DNA of 8,609 bases, taken from NCBI GenBank assembly GCA_030672445.1, contig DAOVGK010000036.1, forward strand, positions 1 through 8,609, given 5' to 3'. A program made the position numbers and the translations under genes. Below are positions 6,462 through 8,609 of the stretch, in pieces. This DNA is from Candidatus Aerophobota bacterium (GTDB lineage Bacteria > Aerophobota > Aerophobia > Aerophobales > AE-B3A). The notes under the pieces are model-generated. The model did no database searches. It saw only the letters and a program-made list of their open reading frames with translations, and was not told where the DNA came from. Each line of letters opens with the position of its first letter. Position 1 is the first letter of the stretch.

Positions 6462-7848
6462 ACTCTTCCTTGGAGTCTCGATGGCCGTATTTTCCTATAA
6501 ACTCATCCCTCACTCTTTTTAACTCCGGGGTAGGAATCATTCTGAGAAGCTTCCAGCCAAGATCTAGAGTCTCCCCTACCTCCCTATCTTCATTTTCCTC
6601 CTGAGAGAGAAATTCCTGTTCAAATTCATCAGCGAATTGAAGATATTTTTTATCCATCTCACTCAAGGTTGCTTCTCCCATAACCAGGGCCAGTTCTCTG
6701 ATTTCCATACCTTGAGCATAGGCAGCGTAAAGTTGATTGGAAAGTTCCCGATGATCTTCCCGGGTTTTGCCTTCCCCTACTCCCTCATCCATTAAACGAG
6801 ATAAAGAGGGAAGAACGTTGATGGGGGGATAGATCCCCTTTTGATGAAGATTTCTTTGGAGTATTATCTGCCCTTCGGTGATGTACCCGGTAAGATCAGG
6901 AATGGGATGGGTTTTATCATCATCAGGCATAGTTAAAATGGGAATTAAGGTAATGGAGCCTTCTTTTTCTTTGATTCTACCTGCCCGCTCGTAAATGCTA
7001 GCCAGATCTGTGTAAAGGTAGCCCGGGTATCCCCTTCTTCCCGGGACCTCCCTCCTGGCTGCAGATAGCTCCCGCAGAGCCTCTGCGTAGTTAGTCATAT
7101 CAATTAAGATAACCAGGATATGCATCCCCTTTTTAAAGGCCAGGTATTCAGCGCAGGTTAAGGCCATTCTGGGAGTGGAGATCCTCTCAATTACCGGGTC
7201 ATCGGCAAGGTTCAAAAAAAGCGTAGTTTTCTCGATAGCACCTGATCTTTCAAAATCGGTGACAAAGAAATTTGCCTCCTCAAAGGTTATGCCCATAGCA
7301 GCGAAGACTACACCAAATTCTTCTTCTTTTGCTAAAACTCTGGCTTGTCGAGCGATTTGAGCGGCAACCTGTATATGGGGCAGGCCGGCTCCAGAGAAGA
7401 TGGGTAGTTTCTGCCCCCTTGACAAAGTATTAAGGCCATCAATGGCTGATATTCCTGTCTGGATGAACTCAACTGGGTAGGCTCGAGCCTCAGGATTTAT
7501 TGGCCTTCCCCCTATATCTAGCCTTTCCTCAGGTATGATGGGTGGAGCATCATCCCGGGGTCTACCCCATCCATCAAATACTCTTCCTAGAATGTCCTCG
7601 GAGACTCCTAACTGGATTCCCTTACCGAGAAACTTTATCTGGGCTCCCTTGACTCCTAATTCGGTGGCCCGTTCAAATAATTGCACTAGAGCTGCCTCGG
7701 AGGTTACCTCCAGCACTCTACCCCGCCTCCTTTCACCATTAGAAAGTTCTATCTCTACCAGTTCCTCGTAAGAGACATCCGATACTTTATCTACCAGCAT
7801 TAGCGGACCGGTGAGCTCTTTTACCGTGGTATATTCTTTGATTCTCAC
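6460..7848 (-). CDS. atpB: V/A-type ATP synthase subunit B (non-catalytic head subunit)
   Basis: 462 residues, the usual length. Three B subunits alternate with three A subunits in the cytoplasmic head; B forms the non-catalytic interface. Features in order: N-terminal beta-barrel (about 1-75), [12 protein letters not shown] (88-99), the [20 protein letters not shown] lead-in (from 132), the degenerate P-loop SGAGLPHIQ (152-160) without the GKT of catalytic subunits, [15 protein letters not shown] (246-260), [26 protein letters not shown] (from 266), [22 protein letters not shown], and LPSLSRLM (346-353), whose Arg351 is the expected arginine finger towards the A site. HN is more usual than HI after SG(S/A)GLP. 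The start is GTG 7848, overlapping the subunit A stop as GTGA, a translational coupling arrangement. The name ntpB is also used. Confidence 0.95.
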   Translation of the reverse strand: MRIKEYTTVKELTGPLMLVDKVSDVSYEELVEIELSNGERRRGRVLEVTSEAALVQLFERATELGVKGAQIKFLGKGIQLGVSEDILGRVFDGWGRPRDDAPPIIPEERLDIGGRPINPEARAYPVEFIQTGISAIDGLNTLSRGQKLPIFSGAGLPHIQVAAQIARQARVLAKEEEFGVVFAAMGITFEEANFFVTDFERSGAIEKTTLFLNLADDPVIERISTPRMALTCAEYLAFKKGMHILVILIDMTNYAEALRELSAARREVPGRRGYPGYLYTDLASIYERAGRIKEKEGSITLIPILTMPDDDKTHPIPDLTGYITEGQIILQRNLHQKGIYPPINVLPSLSRLMDEGVGEGKTREDHRELSNQLYAAYAQGMEIRELALVMGEATLSEMDKKYLQFADEFEQEFLSQEENEDREVGETLDLGWKLLRMIPTPELKRVRDEFIGKYGHRDSKEE

Positions 7849-8609
7849 ACTGTGCCCCCAGTTTTGGTTATCAACTCATTAACCTCTGCTTTAAGCTTTT
7901 GATTGATCTTTTCCATCTCTCTTTCTACTTCTTTATCGGGAATATACTTGGCCTTAGCAATATCTTCTCTTACGGGAAGAGAAGTAAGATTCTTTAAAAC
8001 CGCGCCTTTTTTTAAGGCGGTTATGCATTCATCATAGTAATTTAGAACCACCCTGAGCATCAAGTACTGTTTTTTAATGGAAGTGTAGGTATCTATGGGA
8101 TGAAAAGCAAATTGCTGCAGAAAGTCCTCTCTCAATGAGCGGGCTGTCTCCATAGCTATTCGGTCTTGATTAGACAAGGCATCCAGGCCTACCAGCCTCA
8201 CCGTTTCCCTTAGCTCATCTTCCTTTTGAAGAAGGGCCATGGCTCTTCTTCTTAGGTCCATCCAATCAGCAGCCACTTCTTGTGCAAAATATCCCTTCAG
8301 CTCATCCAGATAGAGGGAATAGCTGCGCAGCCAATGTATAGCTGGAAAGTGACGCTGATAAGCTAGTTCAGCCACCAGGGCCCAGAAAACCCTTACCACT
8401 CTTAAAGTAGCCTGAACTACTGGTTCAGACAGATCCCCTCCTGGAGGTGATACTGCTCCAATGGTGCTCAAACTTGCCTTTCGCTCATCGCGTCCCAGGC
8501 AGGTGATCCTTCCTGCTCTCTCATAGAATTCGGCCAATCTTGAAGGAAGATAGGCGGGATATCCTTCTTCTCCGGGCATCTCTTCAAGTCTTCCTGACAT
8601 CTCTCTTAA
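7845..8609 (-). CDS. atpA: V/A-type ATP synthase subunit A (catalytic), C-terminal part, 5' end outside window
   Basis: The frame is open to the window edge and gives 254 residues starting [20 protein letters not shown]; the Met four residues in (ATG 8600) is internal, not the start. Subunit A hydrolyses or makes ATP in the rotary head. Visible parts are the end of the nucleotide-binding domain with [26 protein letters not shown] and [19 protein letters not shown], then the helical C-terminal domain with [20 protein letters not shown] and [16 protein letters not shown]. The P-loop (GKT) and the A-specific bulge domain lie upstream of the window. GAVSPPGGD and RHFPAI(N/H)W separate A from B and from F-type subunits. 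A, B and D in this order match known V/A-type operons such as that of Thermus. The name ntpA is also used. Confidence 0.95.
   Translation of the reverse strand, partial: LREMSGRLEEMPGEEGYPAYLPSRLAEFYERAGRITCLGRDERKASLSTIGAVSPPGGDLSEPVVQATLRVVRVFWALVAELAYQRHFPAIHWLRSYSLYLDELKGYFAQEVAADWMDLRRRAMALLQKEDELRETVRLVGLDALSNQDRIAMETARSLREDFLQQFAFHPIDTYTSIKKQYLMLRVVLNYYDECITALKKGAVLKNLTSLPVREDIAKAKYIPDKEVEREMEKINQKLKAEVNELITKTGGTV

Noticed and set aside
8598..8600. ATG at 8600 as the start of a short 251-residue subunit A gene
   Set aside because: The frame continues upstream to the window edge with the conserved LRE before [15 protein letters not shown], so this Met is internal to a full-length subunit A.

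Overview
The window shows the meeting point of two gene blocks that run towards each other. The + strand half (1-5824) is part of a surface-polysaccharide or glycolipid locus. The - strand half (5821-8609) is the 3' end of a V/A-type ATPase operon. Every gene is intact except the two cut by the window edges. There are no RNA genes, mobile elements or CRISPR arrays, and no intergenic gap exceeds 28 bases. The base composition is moderately AT-rich. A diderm envelope (lipid-linked glycan ligase, LpxB-like protein) together with a bacterial V-type ATPase suggests an uncultivated diderm lineage such as Omnitrophota, Aerophobota or Atribacterota. That placement is inference and cannot be settled from this sequence alone.

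Left block, in order: the C-terminal tail of a GT4-like glycosyltransferase (1-192); three tandem, clearly paralogous GT-A fold family 2 glycosyltransferases (189-1109, 1109-1996, 2000-2887); a polytopic O-antigen ligase/polymerase-like membrane protein with a carbohydrate-binding-like domain inside its large loop (2881-4578); and a lipid-A-disaccharide synthase-related protein (4607-5824). The first four junctions are overlaps of 1-7 bases or a gap of 3 bases, so the genes are probably one translationally coupled transcript. A plausible division of labour is that the cytoplasmic transferases build a glycan on a lipid carrier and the membrane protein transfers or polymerises it on the outer face of the inner membrane. 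The LpxB-like protein may act on a related glycolipid.

Right block, read on the - strand: ATPase subunit A (C-terminal part only), then B, then D. A and B overlap by 4 bases; B and D are 9 bases apart. B uses a GTG start and D a TTG start. D is the last gene and its stop codon overlaps that of the LpxB-like gene in a shared TTAA.

The most interesting feature is the ligase-like protein. Its extra domain looks like a CBM4/9-type jelly roll whose N-terminal strand motif lies after its C-terminal motif, and a short motif, WRE(S/T)PGR, occurs at both ends. This is what a circular permutation by duplication and partial loss would leave behind.
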